From Xestospongia bergquistia (lineage: Eukaryota; Porifera; Demospongiae; Haplosclerida; Petrosiidae): a stretch of DNA of 64,000 nt. The stretch lies in the NCBI GenBank assembly GCA_963965975.1, contig OZ014419.1, positions 2,660,201-2,724,200 of the forward strand, written 5' to 3'. Made by a program: the position numbers and the translations under genes. Below, piece after piece: positions 1 through 12,484 of this stretch (the first letter of the stretch is position 1; every line of letters begins with the position of its first letter). The notes beneath the pieces are model-generated. The model saw nothing but the letters and a program-made list of their open reading frames with translations, searched no databases and was not told where the DNA came from.

Positions 1-212
1 CATTTATATATACTACACATATACCACATCAACTACAGTCAAATCCAGTCTTTGAAATTCAATTTTTGTGAAGTGTTTGATGGTCTGAAATAATTAGTAT
101 ATAATATACCAAAGATTTGTCCTTTTTGCTTGATCAAAGACTAAAAAAGCAATACATGAATGTTTAGTATGAGTACTAACAAGTATATGCTGTTAGTATA
201 TCATCTAATGAC

Positions 213-713
213 TTATATATAGTCATCATCAGTTGTAACTGTGTCTGGTAGTCTATCTGGTGGTAGAGGAGGGGGTTCAGTGTTAGTATCCACTCCAGTT
301 GAGTATGGTAGCTCCTCATATGTATGTATATCACTGGTTGTGATATAGGCTGGGTTGAATTGAGAAGATACAACACTAGTACTGTCCTGATACACTATGT
401 TAGGTGATATTTTAATTATTTCATTTCCTTCATTAGCTCTATAATAACAGATGAAAACATTGATTATAAATTTCACTGTTTCTTACTTAGTAGTAGCAAC
501 ATATTTTCCTTGTCTCATTTTATTTTGATACCACAATATCACTATACCAATAACAACTATTAATAAAACTATAACAATTATTATTACTGCTCCAATAATA
601 CCACCAACTACTGCACCACTAATTGAAGAACTATCTTGTCTACCATAAATAAGAGTCCAATTGATAATATCAGTAGAATTACTGGGAAATATTAAATAAC
701 TACCAACTTGAAC
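213..713 (-). pseudogene. Orphan transmembrane and tail exons of a family S receptor
   Basis: Two exons homologous to the 3' end of the Sema-PSI-IPT receptors: a helix exon (about 487-713) and a tail exon (213-438), separated by a short intron with GTAAG donor and TAG acceptor. The helix exon encodes a juxta-membrane segment starting VQVGSYLIF, then a long hydrophobic run, then NKMRQGKY. The tail keeps FNPAY, TYEELPYS, PPPLPPDR and a final DDDYI. No Sema, PSI or IPT exons lie upstream; the next block is an orphan family F exon. Homology to the preceding receptor exon (about 745-785) breaks off. I see an exon remnant rather than a gene, though both exons remain open and could serve as a splice cassette. 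Confidence 0.75.
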
Positions 714-839
714 CTAAACATAAAGTAGAAATGAACAATAGGGAAAATATTACAATAACTTTTATAACTGTATACTGATATTTAAGAGGCTAGGTGAAAA
801 AGACCTTAATTTGCCTTCTTACTTTAACTTCAATGTGTG

Positions 840-1050
840 TGCACATTAGGAAAGTACAAAACTAAGCTAAAGATGGCTGTGTGAAATGATCAAAAATCAA
901 ATCACATTGAATTATGTACTCAACTTCACAATTGCATGGCCAGTGTGGTTTGCACACATGAATCCCAATTGATTATCAAAGCACTACTCTGTCTATATGC
1001 TTAACATTTTACCAAATGAATACACTAAGTATGTGCATAGACATTTGTTA
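840..1050. repeat. Dispersed repeat of about 200 bp, copy 1
   Basis: About 200 bp that recurs at 44078-44286 and 48430-48630. The 48.4 kb copy is explained by the large segmental duplication, but the 44.1 kb copy lies in unrelated surroundings, so the piece has moved or been copied independently. It ends just inside the orphan family F exon. No clear terminal inverted repeats were seen. Confidence 0.6.
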
Positions 1051-1420
1051 GCTGGAGTATTAGAAACATCACAGAGAAGTGGGTTGTTGTTAATACTTTT
1101 GGTACAGTGAACATGCTGTCCATTAGGATTAATCCACTGCCCTCCAGACGAAGTGAAATTAGGTGACACACATTGGAGTGGTGAATAGTAGTAACCAAAA
1201 CTGCTTATGTTTGGTGTGATGTAGAGATGATTGATATAGGAGCCATTAGGATAACAATCTCCATTGAACATCAGGTAGATACCTAGAACATTATCAATAA
1301 ATGATTGACTATATTTCAAGCCACTTACCTGAGTCTGGTTGACAGTTACTAATAATTTCACTGACATATAATTAGAACATAGTAGCCAGTAGTAGTAGTG
1401 CTGACATTGTCATACCATCA
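993..1420 (-). pseudogene. Orphan first exons of a family F (Ig/FN3) receptor
   Basis: Homologous to exons 1 and 2 of the complete family F genes. The exon 2 part encodes GIYLMFNGDCYPNGSYINH and then a Cys-containing Ig-like strand. The exon 1 part (about 1325-1420) would start ATG TCA GCA with a Leu-rich signal-like stretch, but reaches TAA after 11 codons. No downstream FN3 exons follow in order, and the 3' side runs into the dispersed repeat. The same stop is present in the copy at about 48950, so the lesion predates the segmental duplication. Confidence 0.7.
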
Positions 1421-2075
1421 GAGCTAACAGAATCTATCTAGTTCAGTGCACACTGCCAATCTGTACACACATTGTTAAATATTAGATTATGATGAATACA
1501 CACCTCAGTAGTAATAATTAGTTACTGTTAACTACAATAATTTAATGTAGTCAATACTGTATATAATAGATTATCCAAACTTTTACTTCATATCCATTGC
1601 ATTTTAAAGTTGACTCTTCAAACAGGTACTCTACTGTATTCTTCAAACAGATAGTACTATAATTAACTGAATATTATACAATTATTGTTATTGCTCTATT
1701 TTGTTAATGGATTTCATTATGTGACATTTCATTATCAGTATATACTACAAACACAAACATGAGCAGATCTTTTGTAAAACATTTATTATTTCTATTATTA
1801 ATACAACTTACAATACTTCTGTAATTATTATTGATATAATATGTATTGATATGCTAGTTTTTTTAACATGGACATCTGAATATTGTAGCTGAATTTAATA
1901 GGTAGACAAAAATTTAATAGTTGAATGCATTATGAATTAGTCCAAAAATTATTTCACAACAGCAGCAAAAAAAGACCAAAATTAAAATCTGCTATAGACA
2001 GCAAAATATTCAATAAACTTCAAAATAGAACTAGCTACTATATTTCTGCACTCCATGTATGTGTTTACTAAAATA

Positions 2076-5000
2076 TCATATACACTCATATACACTGGTA
2101 TCTACTGGTGGTTGACACTCATCATAAATATCATCAGTTGGTTTAGACTGATGTAGACTGTAGGGCTCACAGACTTTCATTTCAATACCTTCATCAGGTC
2201 TATAGATAGACAGTGTATGAGTTAACACAAGATAACAGAAATATTACAACTTACCTACTGTCTGTTTCATGTTGAACTTTAGTGGTAGCAGTGACTGGTT
2301 CACTGAGTCTGCATCAAACAAAGAATAATTATTTATTGACATTATTAAATATCCATACCGTCTAATGTAAATAAACTGTAAGATATTCCCAACAACACTA
2401 ACTATCACTACAATCAACAGTATACCAACTAGTACACCCAGTACAGTAATAGTACTAGTGGTAGATGAAGTGACTGGAGAGATAATATAAACTTAGTAAT
2501 ATATCATGATTTTCTACATACCTTCATCTCTAGTACATAATGTTGGTTGAGGAGATATTGTTAACACAATGGTTGTGGATGGTAGCATTTGACTAGAAAT
2601 CACTGAAAAAAATAAAGCAGTATATTGATAACTTAAACTAAGCAACTTGCAACTCGATCAATGTTTGATTACCAATTACTGTCACTGAAAATACCCGTTG
2701 ATTACTAATTGCTGTCCATAGTCCATAACCTTTAACAGTGTAACCATGTACACCAAACAGATAACAGATGTTACCTATCAGCAGGCATGGGGTCAAATAC
2801 ATTGAAAAGTATTTAAATACAAATACAAATACCCTCAAAATATGAAATACAAAATACAAATACAAATACATCTAGCAGGAGTGTATTTCAAATACAAATA
2901 CTTTGAAAAGTATTTAAATACTTTTAAAATACGTCTTTGTACTATCCAGAACCTCCCCATTATTTGCTTTTACATGTAATCAACTAATCATTACAAATTA
3001 TTGATTGCATCTAATAAACATACGTTCTTCAAATGTTTTGTTGATTAGGCGACATTAATCCTATCTCACAGATAGTGTACTTGTTGGTACTTATAGGTGT
3101 CCATAGATCTTACACATAATTATGCAGAACAAAAAACAATTTAAAAGGGAGTATTTGAAGATTTCACGAAGTATTTGAAATACAAATACAAATACTTCCT
3201 GTTTCAAAAGTTCAAAATACAAATACAAATACAAATACTCAAAAAAAGTATTTAAATACAGCTAAATACAAATACTCATGTATTTGACCCCAAGCCTGCC
3301 TATCAGATCACTTATAGTCACATTTATACTACTTGTATTAGTTTTTATCATTGGATTAAACTCATCACTAGGAGAACAACTACTATTAGATTGATGAGTA
3401 GTGTACCCTATCTCATATGTGATAATAGGATAGTCTACAGGAATATAACTAGGTACACTCCATGAGATAACAGCCCATGTAGTAGACATCAAACTGGATA
3501 GTGTACTAACTAGACCAGGAACTGAGTACAAAGTACAACTGTTGTTCACTAGAACTGACAATGTATACTTACCAGTTCCAATCTGTACTTCAACAGGATC
3601 ACTGAAGGGACCTCTTCCAATAGAGTTCACACCAGCTACACTCATGTTATATACATTACCAAATCCTAGATCATTCACAATGACATATCTCTCACTACTG
3701 ATCAGGTTGTATGTGATACTATTGTTACTAATGATCACAATATACTCAATGATTCTACCATTACGTAGATGACAATCAACCTCTTCCCATGTGATATTGT
3801 TTGATGTCAAATTAACAGATGAAACCATGATTGACTTTGGTGATCCCATAGGTTCTAAAGTTGTATTAAATTTCTATTAAAACATTAAAAATATTATTTA
3901 CCTGTTGTTGGTTCTGTGTCACCTAATATCATTACTGGACTAGACTCTCCTAGTACATTACCAGCTCTCACTGTGATGGTATAGTTCATACCACTGAACA
4001 ATTCTCTTAATGTATAACTGAATGTTGTAGTGAACTGATGAGGAGTAACAGAGATCAATGTCACATTTACTGACGATAACTCAGGACAAGATGGACTATA
4101 GGAAATGTTGTAGTATGTTACATAGTTACCTTCTTCACTACTGGGACTTGTCCAATTCACTGTAATAGTAGTGGTTGAGACATCACTCACTGACAGACTA
4201 GTTACTGGTGTAGGAACTAGACAATCAAATAAAGTCACATTGTGTTTATGCAAACATCAACTCACCATCAAACCTTAACAATCTTTGTGTACTAGTAATT
4301 GAAGGAAGATCTTTATATGAGTACACACTGATCTCATAATATCTACTCAATGTTAGTCCATTGATTACAACTTCATCTTCTCTAGTAGATAATATCTTGT
4401 TGGTACCTAATCCAGTAGTAGAGTTAATGACAATCACATATCCTGTAGTCTGTGATGACATAGCCCAGTTGACTTTGATACTACTCTCATTTAAAATATA
4501 TGTCATCATATTAGATGGAGGACTACTGGGAACTAGAAAAGGATAAACCTAGTTACTAAATTTCGCATACCTTCTAGTATCACAGTGTCACTGTAGTTCA
4601 CTCCTTTATATATTGCTATACAGGTAACATTAACTGACACTCCCAGTGGATCAGGATATACCAGTAGTGTGTTGTTGTATATGAGGAGATCAGAATCAAT
4701 TAATGTATACATTGAGTTGTACTTCATTACTCCATTGACTAACCAGTAAACATCAGTAGTAACATTGACAGTAGTTGTGATACAATCAATATGATATTGA
4801 GTGTTTTGAAGTTCAGTAATGGATGAGACAAATGTCCAATTTATTGATGTAATAACTAAAAAATAAGTTGATAATGAGCAAATTTATAGAGATTACAATA
4901 CCTGATGATAATGTTTGTATACTGATTACACTACTAGCAGGTCCTAGTATATCCTGATAGGCTGTGATTGTGATGTTATAAGTTGTTGCTGGTATTAGTC

Positions 5001-6127
5001 CCTTCAGTGTTATCTCATTCTGACTACCTCCCTTTACCTGGTGTGTCACAGTGTGTATGTCACTAGTGACATTGACTACATATCCATCAGCATCAGATGG
5101 AACAGGTGTCCAATTGAGAGTGATAGTGGTAGCTGTCTTGTTGACCAGAGTAAGAGAGGGAGTAAATCCTGGAGCTGATAGGATTACATATGACATAATG
5201 TAACTATAGTAGTAAAAGTACTTACCAGTTACTGTAAGATAACGATTTCGTTTAATCTCTGCAGCTTTTACATAACACCTATGTACATGATCACCATTAT
5301 TGTTTGATTGGCTAAATATTACACTATTGATCTTCTCTGCATCCCAAGTAACAGTAAGTGCATGAAACATTGTATTGTTAATACCATATAAGAATTGAAC
5401 TGGGCCAATTTGACAGCTATATCCAAACTGTTGTGATATACAGTTGAGTTGAGTATTGTTATAATACCACTCAAAATTGTTATACCATCCACTATATACA
5501 CAATGAAGTCTGTATTGTTGTGGAACAACTGTCATATTAGAAGGAAGTTCAACAATGTTGAAGTCTGTGATCTCTACATGTCCTATAGTAGATCAGTAAC
5601 AAATGACAGTGTGTACTAGTACAATGAGATATAACTTACTGAATATATGAACAGTGATGATGTTGGCAGTAGGATCAGAACAATTACTGGGTAGACAACA
5701 CTTAAACATATCACCACCTATACTCTGTGAACCACTTATACTGACTTCATAAAATTGTTGGTGTCCACTAGGTCTATATACAGTGATGTTAGTAGGATTA
5801 TTAGATTCAATACAGCGAAGAGGATCACTGTCATTATTACTGTTACAGTTGACAGGTTGTCCAGTAGGATAGACCCACTCTCCTCCAGACAAATTAGAAT
5901 TAGGTAACACACACTGAAGATGTGATATATAGTTACTTCCTAGTGTGATGTAATTATGATTGATGTAGGAGCCATTAGGATAACAATCTCCATTGAACAT
6001 CAGGTAGATACCTAGAACATTGTTAATAAATGATGTACTATACATCAACTCACTTACCTGAGTCTGGTGGACAGTTACTAATAACTTCACTCACACATAA
6101 CAAGAAGATACCAGCAGCTGATAGCAT
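2076..6127 (-). CDS. Ig/FN3 receptor gene E, interrupted by a MITE
   Basis: Multi-exon type I receptor. In order: signal peptide exon (start about 6127), an Ig-like module with GDCYPNGSYINH, a second module with WYNNFEWYYN, FN3 (about 4910-5175), an Ig-like module, then FN3 domains around 4250-4510, 3900-4215, 3580-3850 and 3300-3500. A stalk exon, a helix exon (about 2360-2475) and a tail follow, ending PYSL, IYDE, VYECI. Most introns are phase 1. The ATG used by gene F (53118) is ACG here, so translation would start five codons later, still within a plausible signal peptide. A 517-bp hAT-type element (2782-3298) interrupts the last FN3 exon after DLIG and brings a stop, so the product as read lacks the helix and tail. 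Ligand and function are unknown. Confidence 0.75.
2782..3298. mobile_element. hAT-type MITE with 8-bp target duplication
   Basis: 517-bp non-autonomous element. Its ends are near-perfect inverted repeats: left CAGGCATGGGGTCAAATACA, right end reverse-complementing to CAGGCTTGGGGTCAAATACA. It is flanked by identical 8-bp CCTATCAG at 2774-2781 and 3299-3306, diagnostic of hAT-superfamily insertion. The interior is rich in short (A)AATAC-type repeats and has no transposase. The paralogous exon at about 50270 has an empty site with a single CTATCAG, which confirms the insertion. It is not in the duplicate block, so it inserted after the duplication or was lost there. Confidence 0.93.
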
Positions 6128-6261
6128 ATCTACTACTGACGTTGTCTTACTAATGTAGTTTATCTCTTAGTCTATGTGGACTGTAGTAAACACATAATTT
6201 CACACTATGAGTTTACTAAATACAATAACAAAAATATGAACAACAGAAAGTCATCATTTAT

Positions 6262-6365
6262 CCATCCATTTATCAAAAAATCCATCCATCTATCTATCAA
6301 TTTGTCTATCTATCTATCCATCCATCCATTGATCTGTCTATCTATTCATTCATCCATTCATCAAT
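6262..6365. repeat. CATC/TATC microsatellite
   Basis: Imperfect tandem CATC/TATC units upstream of family F gene E. The same tract lies upstream of gene F at 53236-53345 because of the segmental duplication; unit counts differ slightly. Confidence 0.9.
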
Positions 6366-6886
6366 CTATTCCATTATTCATCTATTCAATTGTTTAGTTA
6401 ATAAAAAATGTATCAGTTAGTTAGATGGCATAAGTTAATATTTCTGGTGACAGACACATGTAGCACTAACATCAAAATTAGTTCTACTATTGGCTATTAG
6501 TGGACTTCAAGAATGTTATATAAAAATTGAACAATATTATATTAATGTACAAAAAAAGATATGAGAATAAAGTTGCTGTCAATGCAGTCAATATACTATA
6601 GTTTTATTATTTTGGTCATGTGTGACTATTTGAAACATAACCCTGTGGTAGAATAAATTAAATAGAAACTAAAGATAAAAGCAACCAACAATAGAGATCA
6701 TTTCAGATTATAATATTAATGTTAGTATAAAGATATAACTACAGAGAGGACTGTTGTTCCTTACTTTATCTACCAAGATGTTTGTGTCCTCAGATTGAGA
6801 AATTTAATTATGTGTATGAGATAAATATACAATATAGACACAAATAGGACACATAATATATAATAAAAGATTAATTGATTTGATAA

Positions 6887-9800
6887 TCAGTCATTGTCTT
6901 TAATATTATAATTTCTAACTTTTTGTTTTCTACTCCGAGGTAAAGGAGCAGTATATTTTACTTGACCTCTCCCTCTAACTCCTCCCACTTTCTGATGACC
7001 CACTTGTTTTCCTTCAACAACTAATGACTGTTTCATCCTTCCAGACGTGGGTACTGCCTCCATCTCCTCCTCACTTCTTATTGGTGTAGAGGACTTGTGA
7101 TGAGGGATGGTCATTTCTTCATCTACTAACTGTAGAGTTTTATGCATAGCTTGTAAAGCACTAGTTTCTGATGAGTCTGAAATTTTTAATGGTGAAAGAG
7201 AGAGATTGTCATGAGGATCTGTATCATGTGTTGTAAGTAGTGATGGTCTTGTTTGAAAATGAGTTGTTGGCTCTGATAACACATGTGTTGTGGGTTCTGA
7301 ATGTGTTCTGGGTTTTGAGTGAATATTTGTAGGATGTTCTGATAAAGGTTGCTTTGTTTTGATGTGAATATCCAGTCTTGAAGATGAAGGAGGTTGATTT
7401 AGTAAACTATTAGGTTGGGAAGTCTTCTGTATATGTGATGTAGGTCTATGTCTAGTGTACTGAGGAGGTACATTCTCTTGTGACGTAGGTACTACCCATG
7501 GATTATCATTCTCTTCCTCAAGATGATCTTCATCCATCAAGAGAGGAGGATTACATGAGGTGTTCATGTTTTCTTGTTTGAGTTGTTCCTTTAATTGAGC
7601 TACATGACAAACCAGTTCCTCTTCTCGTATTTTCCATTCCTCTCTCTCCTTCACTAGTTGAATAATTACTTGAGTGGCTTGGAGGAGCTTCTGGCGGACT
7701 TTATCAAGAGGAACTTGTAATGCCTTCTCCATGTATACCTGTAGAACCATTAGTACGAGAACCAGTCAAACCTGAAATACCTCTTCTTGGTGGGTTCTGT
7801 GAGAAGACTCAAGTTGTCGTACTCTTGACCTCAACTGGGCAAGATCAAATTCATAAGTTGCTTTCTCCTTTTGAAAAGATGCTATGGAAAGTATTATCAC
7901 ATTTGTATAATATAGTCTTAATATATTCATACCTATTGCTGCCTTTAAAACCTGAGCTACCTGAGGATCCAATTTTGATTTCTTCTCTACTTTCTGAAAA
8001 GGAGGGGTAGGTGGCTTTCTATTTGGGTAGTGCATGTCATGAAACTTTTTATTCTCTTGTTTCAGTCTTTCCAGTTCTTTCTCTATATATCGTGTATAGC
8101 CTACAAAGAACATTTACTTTTTATAGCATATTGTCTGTTGCTCACTTTTTTGAGCAGGTGGTCTTCTTGACATCATATTCTTGTTCTTGATTTTCTGATG
8201 TAGCTAGTTGTTCTATTTCTGTTCTCATATGACTTATGACTTCTCTTAATTCTTGATTCTGACGTTGTAAAGACTCCAATGTACTACTAGATCCTCGACC
8301 TAATACAGGTAAGTAAACATGGTCTGTTAATAATCTCACAATTACCTAATAAAATGTCTTGAGCTAGTTCTGTCAGACCTTTCTTCTTTAGAGCATCAAG
8401 AGCAATGTCTCTCTCTTGTCTTATACACTCACACACTCTTACTCTCTCCATTAGTTTCTCTTCTACTTGTTTACATTGAACTAAAGCCTGTAACAATATG
8501 ATAACATAGTCAGTTAATGGTGACCTCATACCTCATCTCTGGCTACTGTGAGTGTTTTAATTAACTCTTCTTGTCGGCCATATTGATTTCTTTCCATCTC
8601 TTCTAGACGTACCTATATAGATGATTTAGATAAGTACTAATTTCGTAACTGGTTTAACCTGCCAGTCCAGTTCCATTTGAGCCTTGGAACGTTCTAGACT
8701 TCTCTCTCTTTCAGTAGCTAAATGTAACTCATGTTTATACCTACAAGACATGTTTTGTGATATTAATCAAGTTATTTATAAATATAAATAATTATCAATG
8801 AACTATAAAATTATTTCAAATTAGTTATTACAAGTTCATCCATCCTTACAGTAATTTATTATAATACAACAAATTTACCTTTCAATATCCTGTATTCTAG
8901 CATTAACATCATCTCTAAGTTTGTCACAAGATGTCTGTAATGACTGTAACTGGAGGTCATATTGGACTTTTTCTTGAGCATGAGTAGCTAACTGTCTCTC
9001 TCCTTCCTCTCTCACTCTCACTAACTCACTTTGTAACCTAGAGAGATTTATAAATGAATTATTTAGTATACTAGTAGATTCACTTTTCCATGGTTAGTTC
9101 TCTCTCTTTTAATTCATCTTTATGATTCATTCTTTTCGTCTTCCTTCCACTTCTAGTTGCTCAATTTGAGCTCTCATTTCTCCCACTTCTCTCTCTAATT
9201 CTGTCTCTCGTACACGATGACACTGAAAAAAAGAAAAATAATATAAATTATAATCAATATAATTTTACCTCCTTTGCTGTTTGAAGTGCTGTGTCTTTTT
9301 CTTTATCGCTCCAATTCAACACGTCTACACAAAACAAAGTCTATGAAAGTGTGTGTATTAATAATTGCTAGGTACTAAATTATCAATATGCTGTGAACTA
9401 TACCTGCAGTCAAATTCTACTCTGAGGTTTTTGCTAGTTGCCTCTGCATGTGATAACTGTCCCTCCAACTCTGATATTCTGAACACAACATAAATCAGTG
9501 AAATACAATGTATTCTAGTTATAATACCTGGCTTCTAAGGTGTTTACACTATCAATATGATCCTAGTCTTTCTCTCGTAGCAAACTCTCCAATTCTTTGA
9601 CTTTCTCCTCGACAGTAGAGGCAGTCTTCTGAGTCTGTTCCTTACAGCTCTGAACTGTTGACAGTTCTCTCTGTAACTGTCTGATGTGAGACTCCTTTGA
9701 TAAAAGAGTGGCTGCTAGCTCATCTAGCTAAGAGAAAAAGAAGAGGCAAGAGAAAGCAATACTTTTACATCATCAGAATTTCTTGTACATATATCTAGAT

Positions 9801-10502
9801 AGACGGTCATACCTTCGCTTGATGTTCTTGTCTCTGACTCTTCATGTTCTCTTCACTCTCAGTCATCAGTTGTTGTTTCTCACTCTCTAGTTCCTCCTCT
9901 ACTTGTAACAATCTCTGCTGTAGCTGTCGTTGGAGACGTTCATATTCTGTTCTTTGCTGTGTCACTTCAACGTCTTTAGATTTACTAGAAAGGAGGACAC
10001 AAAAAAGATGACTTCATATTGTTGATTAAAAATTGACTACTACTTATCTTACCAATATTGGTCCATGTGAGTTTGTTGTTGCTCCAGCCGCTGAATATAA
10101 TACTGTTTTAGTTGACCTTTTTCTTCCTCAGCTTGTTTCAATTTAGCTTGTAACTCATTAATCTGAACACGCAGGTCACTTAACTCAGCTATATAACTAT
10201 TGACAACCTGTCAGACAGGTTATGGATACTAATATGATATTTATTGGTAAGGTAAATACCTTCTTGAGCTCTTGAAAGATAGTATCATATCGTGCTAGCT
10301 CATGATCTCTTTGTTCTATGAGGGTGAGATTATACCTGAAGTCATCTTCTAAAGCCTTCCTTTTTTCTTTCTCTCTTTCTAGTTCCTCTTCACAAGACTT
10401 CAAAGATGTTTCTAGAGCATGATAGTGTTCTTCACGAATCTTATGAAGCTCTTGTTTCTTTTGAGTGGCTAGTTCTTGCAGTTTGCGAGCACCAGTGGTC
10501 AT
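6887..10502 (-). pseudogene. CCDC57: CCDC57-like coiled-coil centrosomal gene, apparently disrupted
   Basis: Recognised by several landmarks of animal CCDC57 in order. An N-terminal exon (10260-10502) carries DDFRYNLTLIEQRDHELARYD. Long coiled-coil exons follow, then QERDIALDALKKKGL (about 8370-8420), LQRQNQELREVISHMRTEIE (about 8205-8290), YIEKELERLKQENKKFH (about 8040-8095), and a Ser/Thr/Pro-rich last exon (6887-7750) ending in basic residues. Introns are short. CCDC57 is known as a microtubule- and centriolar-satellite-associated protein in centriole duplication. The middle exons are damaged: in-frame TAG at 9563-9565, a frame loss near 9303-9309, and another near 9127-9140. Flanking frames match the family, so these look like true lesions or assembly errors rather than wrong exon calls. 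Family identity is strong; whether it is functional is doubtful. Confidence 0.8.
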
Positions 10503-12100
10503 AACTGACAGTGGAGTAAAGACTGGATTCAAATTTACCGCCAAACCACACCCATTAATTACTATAAGAGTACTCATTACTGACACCACAGCTCTGGTGT
10601 TAGTAACAGAGTCAGAAATCACAATTTCTTGAGGTCATATAGAATTAGTAACAGGAATAACTTAAAGCGTGTCTGAGGCAGCCTCATCTGGACAATCATT
10701 ATTTGCATGACAGCATGCACATCAGCCTGAGTAAACATTCCATTCTCTAGTGTTTGAAACTGTAACTTGTTTATTGTCTGTATTGTAGGTAGACTAATCA
10801 TTCTATGGTAAAGTAAAAATGATAATATTATCTAGCTCATCTCTAGTTACTTTTAAATCTAAAGTAAATATGCTTATTTACTAATCATCCTCTTACTATC
10901 ACCATCAATCACTTATGTTTATCTCTGTCTCATTAATCATACTATATCCAGTACTTAATACTGTTTTGTTTATTATTGTTCTGTTTTCTGTTCTTTTTGT
11001 GCCCTTTAAGCTAGCAGTAGCTATTGGGCATTCATTTTGTCAATAAAATAAATTAATAGCAGTGGCTATTGTACAGCCAGGAAGTGCATACTTTAATAAA
11101 AATTAATACTATACCCTAGACCCTAACCCTAAATTAGAACCTAAATGTATTAATTCCAAACTGAAGTATATACTTACTTCCTGTGATGTAGGAATGTTAA
11201 TTGCCACTGTGTATTATATTTCATGCTTACTTTCAAAAAATAAAGAATAATTTTTTCTTGATTAGAGAGCACTACTGCCACACAAAAAGTTATGACAGTA
11301 ATAATGCCTCTAGCAACTGGAGTAACAAGTAGAAGGTTGTTGATAACAACAGGACTAAGACAGCCACCCCAATGTATGTCGCAGTGTAAGTTCTTCCTTG
11401 AGGAGCTGGACAACTTGTGGAATTTTTGGGTCCTATCTATGAGGATTCAATTTTCAGTATACCCTCCAATATTCATATACTTATTGACAATGTAAAGTAC
11501 TACTGCTCCACTTTACTGAAAGTATACTACAAAAATTAATACTTAGTGTGGATTGGACAAGACTAAGTCATTATTCATTATTAGTAATGTCAGTAAGAGT
11601 GGGATCAGAAAACAGATTCCATTCCTTTGGGGGCTCTCATACTCATTACTAGAGTCAATTACTGGACCAAAAGTAGCATTTTCTTGAAGTATCTGGTATT
11701 CATTTGTTAGTAACATCAAACTAAAACAGACAAAATCTCCCAAGCCCTCTGATATTCATTAGTAGAGTCAATCACAGGATCCAAAGTCACAAGCTCTTAT
11801 TCTTTTGTGTCAGTTTCATACACAGTGATCACAGTCTCTTGAGGGATCTGGTATTCATTTATGTCAGTAACACTGCAATCAAAAGTTACATTCTCTTGAT
11901 GTCTGATCTCCATTTGTTCTTTGTTCTTGACAATGATCAGGTCAATGTGTATTGTGTATAGAGATTGTTATCTGTATTTACAGATATGAGTAAAACACAT
12001 CATATTTAAAGTTACTCCTGACTGAAGATCATAGGCACAATGCATTGATCCCATTAAGTGAACATTTCAGATATGAGAAAGACAAATGTATTTAAAATTG
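10503..12100. other. Intergenic stretch with degenerate repeats
   Basis: No convincing gene. A 60-codon reading frame at 10619-10801 (minus) begins MISLPTIQTINKLQF and could be an extra 5' exon of the neighbouring CCDC57-like gene, but I cannot link it. At about 11620-11930 there are three or so degenerate copies of a roughly 110-bp unit containing (g/t)TATTCATT...AGAGTCAAT, partly also found at 12160-12200. The rest is AT-rich with nothing recognisable. Confidence 0.4.
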
Positions 12101-12113
12101 CTTCTTTAAAATT

Positions 12114-12410
12114 TTAAAGCTTAAATACTCGAGACCCAGTTGAATTAAGTCTAGTACATTCTCTTGATGTCTGATCTCCATTTGTTCTTGACAATGAATT
12201 CCTGCCAGCAAATCCATATTGACAAAAATTGATGCGTTGATTGTTATTGTTATAAGTCCCAGTGTAGAAACTTTCTCCTCCCCTAACACGAGCAGGAAAC
12301 AAGGCAATATTTTTTTTGATAAGTACACCAGGAGACATTATATCAGAAACGGTTCTGTTAGCAGTAGAACTAAGATCTGATCTGCTAATTAAGAGCTGAA
12401 CAAAAGCCAT
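12114..12410 (-). pseudogene. Fragment of a family S Sema exon
   Basis: Encodes a diverged piece of the Sema domain first exon: blocks such as GGESFYTGT and FCQYGFAG align with the same blocks in genes A, C and D (GGESFYTG and RQYGFAGSS). It starts and ends abruptly, has no signal peptide exon start and no following Sema exons. It is markedly more diverged from A, C and D than they are from each other, so it is an older relic. Confidence 0.7.
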
Positions 12411-12484
12411 AATAATAACACACTAACAACCATACATACATCCTATACAATATAATTATAATTAATAAAACTATACTCGTGGGA

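Noticed and set aside
11110-11135. CCCTAGACCCTAACCCTAAA resembles telomeric repeats
   Set aside because: Only two imperfect units with no array; chance or a very short interstitial match.
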